Assembly: GCA_937900465.1 (NCBI GenBank)
Contig: CALCEJ010000043.1
Location: 1 to 16,923 of the forward strand
Length of the DNA: 16,923 bases
Direction: 5' to 3'
Source of the DNA: an uncultured Bacteroidales bacterium
GTDB taxonomy: Bacteria; Bacteroidota; Bacteroidia; Bacteroidales; UBA932
Below are positions 1-7,292 of the stretch, in pieces. The translations under genes were made by a program, and so were the position numbers. Each line of letters opens with the position of its first letter. The stretch's first letter is position 1. Below the pieces are notes generated by a model. That model was not told the origin of the DNA and searched no databases. It was given only the letters and a program-made list of their open reading frames with translations.

Positions 1-761
1 TCGGCGGCAAATATCTGGCCCACGACATCCGCGTCATCCGTCTTCCCCGTCACGGCGCCAGCTGTCCCATCGGAATGGGCGTCAGCTGCTCCGCAGACCG
101 GAACATCAAGAGCAAGATCAACGCTGACGGTATATGGATTGAGAAGATGGACACAAACCCTTCGGAACTGATTCCGGAGGAATACCGCCGTCCCGGAGAG
201 GGCCCGAAGGGCATCGAGATTGATTTGGACAAGGGAATCGACGCCGTCCGCGCTGAACTTACGAAGTACCCGGTCAGCACCCGTGTAAACCTTAAAGGCA
301 CCATCATCGTTGCCCGTGACATAGCCCACGCGAAGCTAAAGGCCCGCCTCGACGCGGGAGAGGGCATCCCCCAGTATTTCAAGGACCACCCTGTCCTGTA
401 TGCAGGTCCTGCAAAGACTCCGGAAGGATATCCTTGCGGCTCCATGGGCCCGACTACTGCAAATCGGATGGACCCTTACGTGGATGAGTTCCAGGCAAAC
501 GGCGCTTCGCTCGTGATGATTGCTAAGGGTAACCGTACCCAGCAGGTGACAGACGCCTGCCGTAAGCACGGCGGATTCTATCTCGGGACAATCGGCGGCG
601 TCGCGGCTGTGCTTTCCCAGAGCTGTATCAGGAGCATCGAGTGCGTGGAATATCCTGAGCTTGGGATGGAAGCGATCTGGAAAATCCGCGTAGAGGACTT
701 CCCCGCGTTCATCCTCGTCGACGACAAGGGCAACGACTTTTTCAAGACATTAGGACTCTGA
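1..761 (+). CDS. Fumarate hydratase class I, C-terminal part (5' end outside window)
   Basis: Class I (iron-sulfur) fumarase, which interconverts fumarate and malate in the cytoplasmic TCA/reductive branch. The reading frame is open from base 3, so the gene starts upstream; about 252 residues are visible of an expected ~545. Visible family signatures are RHGASCPIGMGVSCSADRN (near codons 16-34), ARDIAHAK, GPTTANRMD and IAKGN, then the C-terminal stretch EYPELGMEAIWKI and VEDFPAFILVDDKGNDFF. Aligned from memory to the Leishmania enzyme, the Cys codon at 87-89 matches the [4Fe-4S] ligand C346, and the Arg/Thr/Arg/Lys of ARD, TTANR and AKGN match substrate-binding R421, T467, R471 and K491. An ATG at 75 lies inside the conserved domain and is not the real start. 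murI follows after 4 bp, so co-transcription is likely. The single-chain fumA/fumB type is certain; which symbol applies is not. Confidence 0.95.
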   Translation, partial: GGKYLAHDIRVIRLPRHGASCPIGMGVSCSADRNIKSKINADGIWIEKMDTNPSELIPEEYRRPGEGPKGIEIDLDKGIDAVRAELTKYPVSTRVNLKGTIIVARDIAHAKLKARLDAGEGIPQYFKDHPVLYAGPAKTPEGYPCGSMGPTTANRMDPYVDEFQANGASLVMIAKGNRTQQVTDACRKHGGFYLGTIGGVAAVLSQSCIRSIECVEYPELGMEAIWKIRVEDFPAFILVDDKGNDFFKTLGL

Positions 762-765
762 GCCC

Positions 766-1518
766 ATGGCGACTATAGGCGTATTTGATTCCGGATCCGG
801 CGGACTGTCGGTCCTTCGGGAGCTCCTGAAGTTGCTCCCGAAGGAGAAATACGTCTATTTCGCTGACAATGCCCATTGCCCATACGGCGAGAAAACCGCC
901 GAATACGTCCAGGACCGCGCCCGTGCCGTAACTGACATACTGCTCGGGATGGGCGCGGATATTATCGTCGTCGCCTGCAACACGGCGACGGCCGCGGCGA
1001 TAGAGGTGCTCCGTGCGGAGTATCCCGCCGTCCCTTTCATCGGGATGGAGCCTGCGGTAAAGCCCGCGGCGCTGGGAACGCGTAGCGGAGTGATCGGCGT
1101 CCTTGCAACCGCCGGGACCCTGAAAGGTTCTAAATACCTTAATACAAAAGGGAAGTACGGGAACAATGTCCGGATAGTCGAACGTGTGGGACGGGGCTTT
1201 GTCGAACTCGTCGAGAGCGGCACGCTTTCCGGCCCGGAGGCTGAATCCGTCGTCCGTGAAAGCCTCCAGCCCCTCCTCGACGAGGGCGCTGACACAATTG
1301 TCCTGGGCTGTACCCACTATCCTTTCCTTATGGATGTCATCAAGTCCATCGCCGGCCCATCAGTACGCATCATCGACCCGGCGCCCTCCGTCGCGCGCCA
1401 TACCGTCAGTGTTATGAGGGAAAGGGGGATAGAGACAAATAATGAAGAATCCCCGGAAACAAGCTATTATGCATCCGGGGATCCTGAATCTATGAGAAAA
1501 TTACTGCTCTTCCTGTAA
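766..1518 (+). CDS. murI: Glutamate racemase
   Basis: Cofactor-independent racemase that makes D-glutamate for peptidoglycan stem peptides; cytoplasmic. The 250-residue product has the family signatures IGVFDSGSGGLSVL at residues 4-17, VACNTATAAAIEVLR with catalytic Cys71, GMEPAVKPA at 93-101, and VLGCTHYPFL with the second catalytic Cys182 and His184. D8 and S9 match the conserved active-site pair. Length is slightly short for the family but both halves of the two-domain fold are complete. The ATG lies 4 bp after the fumarase stop with no Shine-Dalgarno, as is usual in Bacteroidota. Its last 18 bp overlap the 3' end of the convergent rpsU gene. Confidence 0.97.
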   Translation: MATIGVFDSGSGGLSVLRELLKLLPKEKYVYFADNAHCPYGEKTAEYVQDRARAVTDILLGMGADIIVVACNTATAAAIEVLRAEYPAVPFIGMEPAVKPAALGTRSGVIGVLATAGTLKGSKYLNTKGKYGNNVRIVERVGRGFVELVESGTLSGPEAESVVRESLQPLLDEGADTIVLGCTHYPFLMDVIKSIAGPSVRIIDPAPSVARHTVSVMRERGIETNNEESPETSYYASGDPESMRKLLLFL

Positions 1519-1695
1519 GCGGAGGTGCTGTACGTAAACCGCCTTCTGGTGGGCGATTCTCTTCTTGACGGAAGGCTTCTCGAAGGTCTTGCGGGAACGC
1601 ATCTCACGGACGGCTCCTGTCTTTTCGAATTTGCGCTTGAACTTCTTCAGGGCTTTCTCGATATTTTCTCCTTCCTTGACGGGTACGATAATCAT
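1501..1695 (-). CDS. rpsU: 30S ribosomal protein bS21
   Basis: Small basic ribosomal protein of the 30S platform near the 3' end of 16S rRNA. The 64-residue product begins MIIVPVKEGENIEKALKK and continues with the Lys/Arg-rich KFKRKFEKTG and RKTFEKPSVKKRIAHQK, typical of bS21. An ATG 57 bp further upstream would add 19 non-conserved residues. The start at 1695 is chosen because bS21 starts at MI(I/V)VPV and because a very strong Shine-Dalgarno sits 9 nt before it. The gene converges with murI, sharing 18 bp, and diverges from the EF-hand protein gene. In Bacteroidia bS21 helps hide the anti-SD, so a strong SD on its own mRNA suggests autoregulation (inference). Confidence 0.95.
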   Translation of the reverse strand: MIIVPVKEGENIEKALKKFKRKFEKTGAVREMRSRKTFEKPSVKKRIAHQKAVYVQHLRLQEEQ

Positions 1696-1702
1696 TCTGT
1701 TA

Positions 1703-1712
1703 CACCTCCTTT
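1703..1712 (-). promoter_or_regulatory. Strong Shine-Dalgarno of rpsU
   Basis: On the minus strand the sequence reads AAAGGAGGTG, ten bases complementary to the anti-SD region at the 3' end of 16S rRNA, ending 9-10 nt before the rpsU ATG. Most other genes in the window have no recognisable SD, so this site stands out and fixes the start codon. Confidence 0.85.
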
Positions 1713-1725
1713 TCTTTAGGGACGG

Positions 1726-1733
1726 CAAAGGTA
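1726..1733 (-). promoter_or_regulatory. Probable -7 box of the rpsU promoter
   Basis: The minus strand reads TACCTTTG, an exact match to the Bacteroidota -7 consensus TAnnTTTG, about 30 bp before the rpsU start. No clean -33 TTTG is present at 19-21 bp; the nearest TTG (1750-1752) is 16 bp away, so the upstream element is weak. Confidence 0.6.
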
Positions 1734-1826
1734 TGAATTTTTTTGGATTCAAGAAATATTTTTTGCAAATTTGTGTACTTTCCCTTTGGAACGTCTTGAT
1801 GCAGAGTAAACAAAACTTTTTTGTAT

Positions 1827-4058
1827 ATGGATAATAATCAGCACAAATTCACATTCGCATCCGTCGGTGGAACCGTTCGGGTAAAGATCACCTCGGGCGC
1901 AGACATCGCCAATCTGGACCAGCTGGACAGGAAGCTATGGACCGTTCTGTCCTCTCCAACGACAGGACTTGAGTTCGATGAGAAGACCCTTGCGGTAATC
2001 GACAGGGACGGCGACGGAAAAATCCGTGTGGACGAGGTTATCGCCACCGCAAAGTGGCTTACCTCCATTGTAAAGGACCCGGATTATCTCCTCAAGGGGG
2101 AAAGCTCCCTTCCACTGGATTTTTTCAACGAAGGGAACGAAGAGGGTGCGAAGCTCCTTGCTTCCGCGAAACAGATACTTGCGAACCTCGGCCTTGAGAA
2201 GGACAGCATCGCCCTCGAGGACACGGCTGACAATACGAAAATATTTGCCGGAACAAAGTTCAACGGCGACGGAATCATTACCGCAACCTCCGCAGATGAT
2301 GAGGCCCTGAAGCAGCTCATAGGCCAGATTGCGGAAACTGTCGGAAAGGCTGTTGACCGCAGCGGGGAAGACGGAATCACTGCAGACCAGATTGAAACTT
2401 TCTATACTGCCTGTACCGCCTACAAGGCGTGGAAGGACGCAGGGACAAAGGATATTCTCCCCTATGGAGACAATACCGAAGCGGCGCTTGGCGCAGCCGA
2501 GGCCCTGAAGGGTAAGATCGCTGACTTTTTCCTTCGCTGCAAACTCATCGGCTTTGACGCTGACGCTTCCGGTGCCGTTGACGTATCAGTGGACAAGATA
2601 GGCGCTATCGCCGGCGAAGACCTGACAACCAGACTTGCTGATATCGAGACTTATCCTCTTGCGCGTCCGAACGCTGAGGGACTGCTTCCCATCTCCGGTG
2701 GGATCAATCCCGCCTGGGAAGCCGCTTTTGCTTCGCTGAAGGCCCTCGTCCTGGACGTTGACTTCAAGGGAAAGAAGGCAATCTCGGAGGCTGAGTGGAA
2801 CGAAGTCCTTGCAAAGTTCGGAGCATACACTGCCTGGAAGGCCGCAAAGGCCGGAGCGGAAGTGGAACCTCTCGGTGACGATGTTATCGCAACCATCCTC
2901 AAGGAGGACAAGAAGAGCGCCCTCCTCGAACTTGTTGAAAAGGACAAGGCCCTCGAGGCTGAGGCCCTCTCGATCGAGACCGTGGACAAGGTCCTCCGCC
3001 TCGTGAAGAACTTCTTCGATTTCCTTAACAACTATGTCGTATTCGCGGACTTCTACGATCCGCAGAAGGAAGCGATCTTCCAGGCCGGACGTCTTTACAT
3101 CGACCAGAGGAGCACTGACCTTTGCATAAAGGTCGCCGGACCATCCCCGGAAATATCTTCCCTGAGCGGAATGTACATCCTGTACTGCGCCTGCGCGAGC
3201 GAGAAACTCGGGAAGAGCTTCAACATCGCCGCAGTCCTTACGGACGGTGACGTGGACGGCCTTCGCGAGGGAAAGAACGCCGTGTTCTATGACAGGGACG
3301 GCAATGACTATACCGCAAAGGTAACCGCAATAGTCGACAACCCCATCTCCGTCCGCCAGGCATTCTGGTCCCCTTATAAAAAGGTCGCCCGTATGATCAA
3401 CGACCGTATTGACAAGAAGGCTGCTGAGAAGAACGAGAAGTCCATGTCCAGCCTTACAACCGCAACCAACACGGCGGCGGACGGCAAGGCCCCCGGCGAG
3501 GCGATCAAGTCCAGCTTCGACATCGCAAAATTCGCCGGTATCTTCGCCGCCCTCGGAATGGGCCTCGGTATGTTGGGCCAGATGGTCGTCGCCCTTGTGA
3601 AGGGTGTCGCGGCAATCAAGTTCTGGGTCCTCCTTCTTATTATCATCGGCCTGATGCTGGTAATATCCGGTCCTTCGATGTTCATCGCGTGGAGGAAACT
3701 CCGCAGGCGTGACCTGGGACCTGTCCTGAATGCGAACGGATGGGCGATCAACTCTTCCTCTTATGTAAGAAGCAAGTTCGGAAAGAGCCTTACCTCCCTC
3801 GCGGAGTATCCCAAGCTCTCAGCTGTGGATCCCGAGGAGAAAAAGAGAGTGGCGAGGAGACGCTTCTGGTGGATATTCTGCTGCGTGATACTTATCGCCG
3901 CCGGCGTTTGCGCATTCCTATGTATAAGCAAGAAGAAAGCTGCGGAGAAGGCTGCAGCCGAGGCGGAAGCCGCTGCCCAGGTCGAGCAGGTTGAACCGGC
4001 TCCCGCTCCGGTTGAAGAAGCCGCCGCCGAGCTTTCTGAAGAACTTCCAATTGAATAA
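1827..4058 (+). CDS. EF-hand protein with C-terminal membrane helices, unknown function
   Basis: 743-residue protein not recognised as a named family. No signal peptide is seen. Residues 59-70 form a full EF-hand loop (DRDGDGKIRVDE) with acidic residues at 1, 3, 5 and 12 and Gly at 6. Degenerate loops are seen around 177-189 (DRSGEDGIT) and 244-255 (DADASGAVD). The middle (about 260-540) is a globular, charged region. Three hydrophobic segments follow at about 570-592, 597-620 and 680-700, then an Ala/Glu/Pro-rich charged tail (703-743). This suggests a large soluble calcium-binding part anchored by the C-terminus; which side of the membrane it faces is not clear. The first ATG is at 1827; a TTG two codons earlier is less likely. 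The ATPase gene follows after 9 bp, suggesting an operon. The function cannot be given from sequence. Confidence 0.85.
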   Translation: MDNNQHKFTFASVGGTVRVKITSGADIANLDQLDRKLWTVLSSPTTGLEFDEKTLAVIDRDGDGKIRVDEVIATAKWLTSIVKDPDYLLKGESSLPLDFFNEGNEEGAKLLASAKQILANLGLEKDSIALEDTADNTKIFAGTKFNGDGIITATSADDEALKQLIGQIAETVGKAVDRSGEDGITADQIETFYTACTAYKAWKDAGTKDILPYGDNTEAALGAAEALKGKIADFFLRCKLIGFDADASGAVDVSVDKIGAIAGEDLTTRLADIETYPLARPNAEGLLPISGGINPAWEAAFASLKALVLDVDFKGKKAISEAEWNEVLAKFGAYTAWKAAKAGAEVEPLGDDVIATILKEDKKSALLELVEKDKALEAEALSIETVDKVLRLVKNFFDFLNNYVVFADFYDPQKEAIFQAGRLYIDQRSTDLCIKVAGPSPEISSLSGMYILYCACASEKLGKSFNIAAVLTDGDVDGLREGKNAVFYDRDGNDYTAKVTAIVDNPISVRQAFWSPYKKVARMINDRIDKKAAEKNEKSMSSLTTATNTAADGKAPGEAIKSSFDIAKFAGIFAALGMGLGMLGQMVVALVKGVAAIKFWVLLLIIIGLMLVISGPSMFIAWRKLRRRDLGPVLNANGWAINSSSYVRSKFGKSLTSLAEYPKLSAVDPEEKKRVARRRFWWIFCCVILIAAGVCAFLCISKKKAAEKAAAEAEAAAQVEQVEPAPAPVEEAAAELSEELPIE

Positions 4059-4067
4059 AGTTAAGCC

Positions 4068-5225
4068 GTGGATTCTCCGTTCATATACAGCAAGCCTGTA
4101 ACCGGGAAGAATTTCATCGGGCGGAAACAGGACTGTGTCATCCTTGGAAACCTTATTTCCCAGGGAGAGCACGTAGTCCTGTATGAACCGCCCCGTAGCG
4201 GAAAGACTTCACTCGTACGTCAGGCTCTTCTCAATATGAGAATGGCGGGGACGCAGGTCGTTCCCGGCCAGTTCTCCGTGCTGAATATCCGTAGCGTTGA
4301 GGATTTCCTTATCCGACTGGGCTCAACCCTCGTGAGGATGGTAGCCTCCACCCCGGATGAGTACGGAGAAATCGTCTCCCAATACCTTGGAGGGACTCAC
4401 TTTGTCTTTGACAGGACGGCATTCTCGGAGACGGATACCGTTCTGTCCCTGACTTGGGATCTCGAACCGGGGGATATGGACGCAGTTCTGAGGCTCCCTT
4501 TCCGCCTTGCCGCTGACAAAGGCCAGAGGATGCTCCTGATCATCACCGAATTCCAGAACATCACGCTCTTTGATGGCGGTGATACCCTTCTGAGGCGTTT
4601 TGCCGCAGTCCTGAAGGAGGCTCGCGATTCAGGTGACAGAGGATTCTCCTATATCCTGTCCGGGTCTTCCGTCAACGCTATGAAGGACATCTTCGAGAAC
4701 GGGTTCGCCTTCTCGAGGATTGTCGAAAGGGTGAAGCTTTCGGGGGTGGATGAGAAGGAAATAGCTGACCATATCCACAAGGGTTTCCTTACCGGCGGCA
4801 AGGTTACCAACAAGGATCTTCTGCTTGGCGCGTCGAAGCTTCTTGGAAACAACCTTTGCTATATCAATCATTTCGCCGCAATCTGCGATTCGATGTCCAA
4901 GGGTTACATCATGGAGCCGGTGCTCAATGATGCCCTCGACTGCCTGATTGCAATGCACGAGCCCTGTTTCAGGGAACGGATGAACAATCTTACGACCCAT
5001 CAGGTGAGCCTTCTTCGCGCCGTGGTCGACGGTGTGACGAAGTTCAGCGCATCGGAGGTCATAAGGAAGTATGGCCTGAATTCATCGGCAAATGTCAAGA
5101 GGGTGAAGGACGCCCTTATGAAGAAGGAGATCCTGGAGTTCGACCGCCAGGACATCCCGCACTTCCTCGATCCTCTGATGGAATATTGGGTAAAAAAGTA
5201 TTTTTTCGAAACTGAAAAGGGATAG
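4068..5225 (+). CDS. STAND/AAA-type ATPase with C-terminal winged helix-like domain
   Basis: 385-residue cytoplasmic P-loop protein resembling the 'archaeal ATPase' (ATPase_2, MNS/STAND) group. IGRKQDCVILGNLI (17-30) matches the entry motif of this group. Walker A is YEPPRSGKTSLV (39-50, K46, T47). The Walker B strand is MLLIITEFQNI (155-165), where the usual Asp is Thr160 and Glu161 is kept. YILSGSS (195-201) fits sensor 1. The C-terminus from about 307 (LTTHQVSLLRAVV, FSASEVIRKYGL, then DPLMEYWVKKYFF) fits the winged helix and closing motif of these ATPases. The start is GTG at 4068, 9 bp after the EF-hand gene, so the two are probably co-transcribed. The stop is at 5223-5225, directly before the rplU promoter. 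The partner and role are unknown; a regulatory or scaffold ATPase is a guess. Confidence 0.85.
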   Translation: MDSPFIYSKPVTGKNFIGRKQDCVILGNLISQGEHVVLYEPPRSGKTSLVRQALLNMRMAGTQVVPGQFSVLNIRSVEDFLIRLGSTLVRMVASTPDEYGEIVSQYLGGTHFVFDRTAFSETDTVLSLTWDLEPGDMDAVLRLPFRLAADKGQRMLLIITEFQNITLFDGGDTLLRRFAAVLKEARDSGDRGFSYILSGSSVNAMKDIFENGFAFSRIVERVKLSGVDEKEIADHIHKGFLTGGKVTNKDLLLGASKLLGNNLCYINHFAAICDSMSKGYIMEPVLNDALDCLIAMHEPCFRERMNNLTTHQVSLLRAVVDGVTKFSASEVIRKYGLNSSANVKRVKDALMKKEILEFDRQDIPHFLDPLMEYWVKKYFFETEKG

Positions 5226-5256
5226 TTTGCAGATTAAAAAATAATTCCTATCTTTG
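5226..5256 (+). promoter_or_regulatory. Promoter of rplU-rpmA (Bacteroidota type)
   Basis: TTTG at 5226-5229 and TATCTTTG at 5249-5256, separated by 19 bp, match the Bacteroidota sigma-factor consensus (-33 TTTG, -7 TAnnTTTG) exactly. The -33 box begins one base after the stop codon of the upstream ATPase gene. Transcription should start near 5263, leaving a leader of about 80 nt before rplU. Confidence 0.85.
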
Positions 5257-5269
5257 CGGTCCAATTTAC

Positions 5270-5339
5270 GGCTCATGAGCCAGATAAGGGCTGTCCGCGA
5301 GGGACAGACGCTCCAGGCCAAAACTTTTAAACAAGTTTT
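5270..5339 (+). promoter_or_regulatory. Structured 5' leader of rplU (three predicted hairpins)
   Basis: Three consecutive dyads lie between the predicted transcription start and the rplU ATG: GGCTCATGAGCC at 5270-5281 (perfect 12-bp palindrome), CTGTCC/GGACAG at 5291-5296 and 5302-5307 with a 5-nt loop, and AAAACTT/AAGTTTT at 5320-5326 and 5333-5339 with a 6-nt loop. The third ends 4 nt before the start codon. A ribosomal-protein leader that controls translation is plausible but unproven. Confidence 0.5.
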
Positions 5340-5343
5340 CAAG

Positions 5344-5655
5344 ATGTACGCAATTGTTGACATCGCAAGCCAGCAGTTCAAAGTTGAAGCTGGAATGGAC
5401 ATCTTCGTCAACCGCCTTTCTGCAAAGAACGGTGAGTCCGTAGAGTTCAAGAACGTGCTTCTCGTTGACAACGAGGGCAAGGTAAAGGTTGGAAAGCCTT
5501 ATGTTAAGGGAGCTGTTGTCAAGGCAACCGTCCTCGATGATGACGCCAAGGCAAAGAAGGTTCTCGTATTCAAGAAAATCCGCCGCAAGGGATTCCAGAC
5601 TCTGAACGGTCACCGTCAGAAGCTCACCAAGATCCACATCGACGAAATCGCTTAA
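5344..5655 (+). CDS. rplU: 50S ribosomal protein bL21
   Basis: 103-residue 23S rRNA-binding protein of the large subunit. It begins MYAIVDIASQQFKVEAG and contains VLLVDNEGKVKVGKPYVKGA and the basic C-terminal KKIRRKGFQTLNGHRQKLTK typical of bL21. The open frame runs 90 bp further upstream, but that part covers the promoter and hairpins and is not conserved, so ATG 5344 is chosen. No Shine-Dalgarno is visible before it. It is transcribed with rpmA, which starts 17 bp downstream, the usual order in bacteria. Confidence 0.97.
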   Translation: MYAIVDIASQQFKVEAGMDIFVNRLSAKNGESVEFKNVLLVDNEGKVKVGKPYVKGAVVKATVLDDDAKAKKVLVFKKIRRKGFQTLNGHRQKLTKIHIDEIA

Positions 5656-5658
5656 ATC

Positions 5659-5665
5659 CGGAGGA
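5659..5665 (+). promoter_or_regulatory. Shine-Dalgarno of rpmA
   Basis: CGGAGGA lies between the rplU stop and the rpmA ATG (5673), 7-8 nt before the start. It is one of the few clear SD sites in the window. Confidence 0.65.
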
Positions 5666-5672
5666 AAACACT

Positions 5673-5933
5673 ATGGCACACAAAAAAGGTCAGTCAAGTT
5701 CGAAGAACGGACGCGAATCGCATTCCAAGCGTCTTGGTATCAAGAAGTTCGGTGATGAGGCAGTGAAGGCTGGAAACATCATCGTGCGTCAGAGGGGAAC
5801 AGTCCACAATCCCGGCGAGAATGTCGGAATCGGCAAGGATCACACCCTTTATGCTCTTATTGACGGAAAGGTGAAATTCACCCGCAAGCGTCAGGACAAG
5901 TCCTTCGTGTCGGTAGTTCCCTTCGAGAACTAA
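5673..5933 (+). CDS. rpmA: 50S ribosomal protein bL27
   Basis: 86-residue large-subunit protein whose N-terminus reaches the peptidyl-transferase centre. MAHKKGQSSSKNGRES, KRLGIKKFGDEAVKAG, IVRQRGTVHNPGENVG and GKDHTLYALIDGKVKF are all family signatures. The N-terminus starts directly at MAHKK and has no cleavable Firmicutes-type extension. It is the second gene of the rplU-rpmA operon, followed by a stem-loop before serS. Confidence 0.97.
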   Translation: MAHKKGQSSSKNGRESHSKRLGIKKFGDEAVKAGNIIVRQRGTVHNPGENVGIGKDHTLYALIDGKVKFTRKRQDKSFVSVVPFEN

Positions 5934-5955
5934 TCCGGCGACGGACAGTCGTATG

Positions 5956-6000
5956 AAGGAGGGCCTGCACCTGTAGAAGTTGCAAGTCCTCCTTTTCCTT
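5956..6000 (+). terminator. Probable terminator hairpin between rpmA and serS
   Basis: The arm at 5956-5969 (AAGGAGGGCCTGCA) pairs with 5981-5994 (TGCAAGTCCTCCTT) in 13 of 14 positions, counting one G-U pair, with an 11-nt loop. TT-CC-TT follows, giving an imperfect T-tract. It would end or attenuate rplU-rpmA transcription. The 5' arm also contains an SD-like AAGGAGG, hidden in the stem. Confidence 0.6.
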
Positions 6001-6020
6001 TGAAAAAACAAGATCAGAAT

Positions 6021-7292
6021 ATGCTTACACTCAAACTCCTGAGGGATGACCCCCAGTTCGTGATAGACCGGCTCGCAGTAAAGAATTTCGACGCGTCTGA
6101 GCTGGTTGGAAAGATTATAGCCCTCGACGATAACCGCAAGGCCCTCCAGAGGGAATCTGAAGCCCTTGCCACAGAGCAGAAACAGTTCGCTTCCCGTATC
6201 GGCCTCCTTATGAAGGAAGGCAAGAGGGATGAGGCTGAGGCTGCGAAGGCTGAGGTTGCGGCGCTGAAGGCAAAGGCTGCCGGGCTCGACGCAAAGGCTG
6301 CGGAGAACAACACTGAACTTGAGTCTCTCCTTGTCCTTCTCCCGAATATTCCCTGCGCCCTCGTTCCTGAAGGTAAGAGCGCTGAGGATAATCTTGTCGT
6401 GAAGATGGGCGGAGAGGATCCCGTCCTCCCCGAAGGAGCTCTTCCCCACTGGGAGCTTGCCAAAAAGTATGATATCATCGACTTCGACCTTGGCGTAAAG
6501 ATTACCGGCGCCGGCTTCCCTGTCTATAAAGGAAAGGGCGCAAAGCTCCAGAGGGCCCTTATCAACTACTTCCTCGATCGCAACACGGCCGCCGGATACA
6601 AGGAGGTCGAGCCTCCCGTGATGGTTAACGCCGCCTCCGGTTTCGGTACCGGCCAGCTTCCGGACAAGGAAGGCCAGATGTACCACGCAACCCTCGACAA
6701 CTTCTATATGGTCCCGACGGCAGAGGTCCCTGTCACGAATATCTTCCGTGACGTCATCCTCCCCGAGGACCAGTTCCCCCAGAAACTGACGGCCTACACT
6801 CCCTGCTTTCGCCGCGAAGCCGGCTCTTACGGCAAGGACGTACGCGGACTCAACCGCCTGCATCAGTTCGACAAGGTCGAAATCGTCCGGGTCGAGAAGC
6901 CCGAGAACAGCTACGCAGCCCTCGATGAGATGGTAGCCCACGTGGAATCGCTCGTGAACGAGCTTGGACTCCGCTACCGGATCCTCCGCCTGTGCGGCGG
7001 CGATATGAGTTTCACCTCCGCAATTACCTACGATTTCGAACTGTGGTCCGCAGCCCAGGGACGCTGGCTCGAGATCAGTTCCGTCTCCAACTTCGAGAGC
7101 TATCAGGCAAATCGCCTGCATCTCCGTTACAAGGATGAAAGCGGCAAGATGCAGCTTGCCCATACCCTGAACGGCAGCTCCCTCGCGCTTCCGCGTGTGG
7201 TCGCCGCCCTTTTGGAGGATAACCAGAAGGATGGGTACATCGAAATCCCCGAGGTGCTCCGTCCTTACACCGGATTTGATAGAATTGACTGA
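6021..7292 (+). CDS. serS: Seryl-tRNA synthetase
   Basis: Class II aminoacyl-tRNA synthetase that charges tRNA-Ser; cytoplasmic. 423 residues, normal length. The N-terminus MLTLKLLRDDPQFVIDRL is followed by a long, Ala/Lys/Glu-rich antiparallel coiled-coil arm (about 25-105). The catalytic core shows VPTAEVPVTNIFRD, motif 2 (TPCFRREAGSYGKD and GLNRLHQFDKVEIV) and motif 3 (HTLNGSSLALPRVVAALLED), and ends VLRPYTGFDRID. An in-frame TTG at 6000 would add seven residues; the ATG at 6021 fits the family start (MLTLKLIR) better. No clear promoter of its own is seen, so it may depend on read-through past the hairpin at 5956-6000. ruvC overlaps its last 8 bp. Confidence 0.97.
   Translation: MLTLKLLRDDPQFVIDRLAVKNFDASELVGKIIALDDNRKALQRESEALATEQKQFASRIGLLMKEGKRDEAEAAKAEVAALKAKAAGLDAKAAENNTELESLLVLLPNIPCALVPEGKSAEDNLVVKMGGEDPVLPEGALPHWELAKKYDIIDFDLGVKITGAGFPVYKGKGAKLQRALINYFLDRNTAAGYKEVEPPVMVNAASGFGTGQLPDKEGQMYHATLDNFYMVPTAEVPVTNIFRDVILPEDQFPQKLTAYTPCFRREAGSYGKDVRGLNRLHQFDKVEIVRVEKPENSYAALDEMVAHVESLVNELGLRYRILRLCGGDMSFTSAITYDFELWSAAQGRWLEISSVSNFESYQANRLHLRYKDESGKMQLAHTLNGSSLALPRVVAALLEDNQKDGYIEIPEVLRPYTGFDRID

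Noticed and set aside
1753..1826. Promoter for the EF-hand gene
   Set aside because: Only near-misses to TAnnTTTG were found (for example TATTTTTTG and TACTTTCC), so no site was annotated.
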